A DNA stretch of 64,000 nucleotides from Pseudomonas brassicacearum subsp. neoaurantiaca. GTDB taxonomy: Bacteria > Pseudomonadota > Gammaproteobacteria > Pseudomonadales > Pseudomonadaceae. The notes under the pieces are model-generated. The model was not told the origin of the DNA and ran no database searches. It worked only from the letters and a program-made list of their open reading frames with translations. A program made the translations under genes and the position numbers. Position 1 is the first letter of the stretch; each line of letters begins with the position of its first letter. The DNA is taken from contig NZ_VDLV01000037.1 in assembly GCF_013608025.1 (NCBI RefSeq), forward strand, positions 3,546 through 67,545, given 5' to 3'. Below are positions 62,192 through 64,000 of this stretch, one piece after another.

Positions 62192-62265
62192 GCCCATTCA
62201 AACAGTAGCCTGCCTCTGCAGTACTTTTTATCTAACCATGACTTCAAGGATTGAGAGGTTGGTGA

Positions 62266-63759
62266 ATGAAAAGCCTTACCCATAAAGAAGGTTTTCTGCA
62301 TCGTTTCGTCGGTTTTTCCCATTCGTATCCCGAGCACATCGCTATTCGGGACTTGGATGCAGACGAAACCGTCACATACCGGGACCTGCGAATCAGGGCT
62401 GAAGAATGCAATGGCTTTCTCCACGCCCTGAATGTATCGCCTGGAGAAAAAGTGGCCCTTTTGCTGCCCAACGGCGTGGATTTCATTGCCTATTACCTGG
62501 CAGTAATTGGCCATGGCGCTGTCCCGGTGATTCTTAACTACAAACTTACGGCATTCGAGCTGGGTAATGTCCTGGACATTTCCAAGCCATCGCTGATCGT
62601 CACGACTGGCACGCTGTTTGAGCAACACCAGGACATATTCCAGCCGACTCACGCCTTGATCGTTGGCAATGGCGACGAGCCGTCTGAAAACGCGACAGTT
62701 GCAGCGACGCTGCCACGCCAGGCCCAGCCTCTGTCGCTGCCAGACGATAACCCGATCGTCTCGACACAGTTCACCTACCGTGGCATTGGCAAACCGTTGG
62801 CCGTCTCTCACCGTTACCTCGACCTGACGCAGTCAAGCGATGGGCTGCATGAGCAGTTTCATCCCCAAGGCGTCGGGTCGGTCCACTTGGTGACGCTGCC
62901 GCTGTACGCCATCTTCGGGTTGTCGGTGATGATGGTGTTCCCGCTGAGCATCGGTGCCACGTTGCTGATGACCAACACCCTGCTCAATCGGGACTTGGCG
63001 CAAGTGTTGTCCGAACACCAGGTCACCTTTGCCTGCCTGGTGCCCGACGTTATTCGTTATTTCAATTCGCGCCTCGCCAAACGCAAAGGCCCGCGCTTGC
63101 CCCTGCATCCTCAATTGATGATGTATTCCGGCGGTAGTCATCTACCGGCCGATGAAGGCGAGAAGCTCGGCAAGTTGTTGGGGTGCGCGGCAGTACTGCA
63201 AGGCTACGGGCTGACCGAAAGCATGCCGGTGATCGTCCAGAGTTCTACTGGCGAGGTTCATCGCGGCGCCATGGGACGCCCCATCAGTGGCGTCGAGCTG
63301 CGAGTGGTCGACGCGCAAGGCCAGGATGTCGTCGCTGGGCGTATCGGCGAGCTGCTGATACGCGGGTCGATGGTCATCCCGGGCTACGACGCTGCGCCGG
63401 AGATCAATGGGCGATTTTTCCGCGATGGTTGGCTGCACACCGGCGACCTGGTCTGGCGCGACAGTGAAGGCCATGTCTTTTTCTATTGCCAGCGCCTGCG
63501 CATCTCGAAAATCAAAGCGCAAATGGTCGATCTGGCGGAAATCGAATCCGTCGCGCTGAAGCACCCCGATGCGGTGCGCGCCAGGGCCTACATCGTCCCG
63601 GACCACAAGGAAGTCAACGTCTTGCACTTGTCCGTGGAAGGGAGCGGCGAGCTGAGCCAGAACGGTGTGGCCACCCTGCTCTCGCGTTACCTCTCCGGCT
63701 TCAAATTGCCAAAAATCATAGAGATTGTCCCTCTCAAGGAAGCGCTTCATGCACGCTGA
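62266..63759 (+). CDS. Divergent class I adenylate-forming enzyme (AMP-binding)
   Basis: 497 residues. The fold is clear: TYRDLRIRAEECNGFL, KVALLLPNGVDFIAYYLAV, A5 motif LQGYGLTES, GAMGRPISGVELRVVD, and WLHTGDLVWRD at about 388-398. Key residues deviate: the A3 phosphate loop (normally TSGTTGxPKG) reads TYRGIGKPLA at 170-179, and the C-terminal A10 lysine motif (normally GKxxR) is replaced by VPLKEALHAR at the last ten residues. So it may adenylate poorly, use another chemistry, or serve as a binding protein. It overlaps the next gene by 11 bases, implying coupled expression. Acyl or aryl acid as substrate is a guess. Confidence 0.85.
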   Translation: MKSLTHKEGFLHRFVGFSHSYPEHIAIRDLDADETVTYRDLRIRAEECNGFLHALNVSPGEKVALLLPNGVDFIAYYLAVIGHGAVPVILNYKLTAFELGNVLDISKPSLIVTTGTLFEQHQDIFQPTHALIVGNGDEPSENATVAATLPRQAQPLSLPDDNPIVSTQFTYRGIGKPLAVSHRYLDLTQSSDGLHEQFHPQGVGSVHLVTLPLYAIFGLSVMMVFPLSIGATLLMTNTLLNRDLAQVLSEHQVTFACLVPDVIRYFNSRLAKRKGPRLPLHPQLMMYSGGSHLPADEGEKLGKLLGCAAVLQGYGLTESMPVIVQSSTGEVHRGAMGRPISGVELRVVDAQGQDVVAGRIGELLIRGSMVIPGYDAAPEINGRFFRDGWLHTGDLVWRDSEGHVFFYCQRLRISKIKAQMVDLAEIESVALKHPDAVRARAYIVPDHKEVNVLHLSVEGSGELSQNGVATLLSRYLSGFKLPKIIEIVPLKEALHAR

Positions 63760-64000
63760 CAGCACACGACCGGTATTGGCCGTTTTCGATTTCGACGGCA
63801 CGTTGACCGACAGGCACACCTTCTGGCGCTACATGCGCTTCATCGTCGGAACGCGGGCGTTCTGGCTCAGGATCATTCCCCTGTTGCCAAAAATGCTCAG
63901 CGTCATCCTGGGCATTACCCCGTTGATGCAAGCGCGACTGGCCTTTATCGCCTGTTACCTGGGCGGCCTGACGGTGGAGCAAGAGCGCGAGCACGCCCGG
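63749..64000 (+). CDS. HAD-IB family phosphatase (partial, runs off the window)
   Basis: The first 84 codons of a gene starting at ATG 63749. Motif I is VLAVFDFDGTLTDRHTFWRY, with nucleophile Asp14 and Asp16; the sequence after it (FLRIIPLLPKML-like hydrophobic stretch, YLGGLTVEQEREHAR) is typical of SerB-like HAD-IB hydrolases (TIGR01490). The rest lies beyond 64000. It is the third gene of the right-end operon. Confidence 0.82.
   Translation, partial: MHADSTRPVLAVFDFDGTLTDRHTFWRYMRFIVGTRAFWLRIIPLLPKMLSVILGITPLMQARLAFIACYLGGLTVEQEREHAR

Overview
The window is a 64 kb piece of a GC-rich chromosome from a fluorescent Pseudomonas (P. fluorescens complex). The case rests on the gene content (pqqA/ercA neighbourhood, quinone-dependent malate dehydrogenase, CalA-type coniferyl alcohol dehydrogenase, a vgrG1b-type T6SS island), many GTGGGAGCGAGC-type REP/REPIN repeats, A-rich AANAANAA motifs typical of Hfq/Crc control, and -24/-12 promoters. 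No rRNA, tRNA, CRISPR array, intact insertion sequence or prophage was seen.

Layout. 0-3.1 kb: end of an ExaC-type aldehyde dehydrogenase, a solitary pqqA, an ErcA-like iron alcohol dehydrogenase and an ErcS-like hybrid kinase (PQQ-dependent alcohol oxidation). 3.3-6.5 kb: acyltransferase-like membrane protein and mqo behind a structured leader. 6.7-12.2 kb: Rrf2 regulator/flavin oxidoreductase pair, then CitMHS transporter + AtuA-like pair + divergent LysR. 12.3-15.2 kb: CAP-domain protein and a PolS/AraC pair around a 12-bp inverted repeat. 15.3-26.4 kb: sigma54 activator with V4R sensor facing a six-gene aromatic alcohol operon (aldehyde dehydrogenase, CalA, DUF1302, DUF1329, YCF48 propeller, MMPL/RND exporter). 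26.4-33.4 kb: repeats, then bicupin, GNAT, 2-hydroxyacid dehydrogenase, class III aminotransferase, HAD, Lrp/AsnC and SDR genes. 33.6-40.2 kb: metal-type two-component system, tandem REPIN array, DUF2790 protein, SDR, MFS-like carrier, DJ-1/PfpI and DUF1810 proteins. 40.2-48.6 kb: T6SS effector island (vgrG, DUF6484, DUF2169, ketosynthase-like, PAAR-like Tox-GHH2 nuclease, putative immunity protein, TIGR02270) in the order of the P. aeruginosa vgrG1b-tse7 locus. 48.8-56.5 kb: ABC exporter, rtcB with a -24/-12 promoter and a decayed rtcA, then a PAS-type sigma54 activator with an iron alcohol dehydrogenase and permease. 56.6-59.6 kb: cyclase, tautomerase, DsbA-like isomerase and SDR. 60.1-64 kb: TetR regulator and the start of an apparently biosynthetic operon (epimerase/reductase, divergent adenylate-forming enzyme, HAD-IB phosphatase) that continues past the window.

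The common theme is catabolism of alcohols, aldehydes and organic acids, with A-rich Crc-type motifs in front of six catabolic genes and three candidate sigma54 promoters. The least explained parts are the right-end operon, the rtcB locus without rtcA or rtcR, and the small ORF overlapping the start of vgrG. All functional calls come from reading motifs and gene order; no database search was run.
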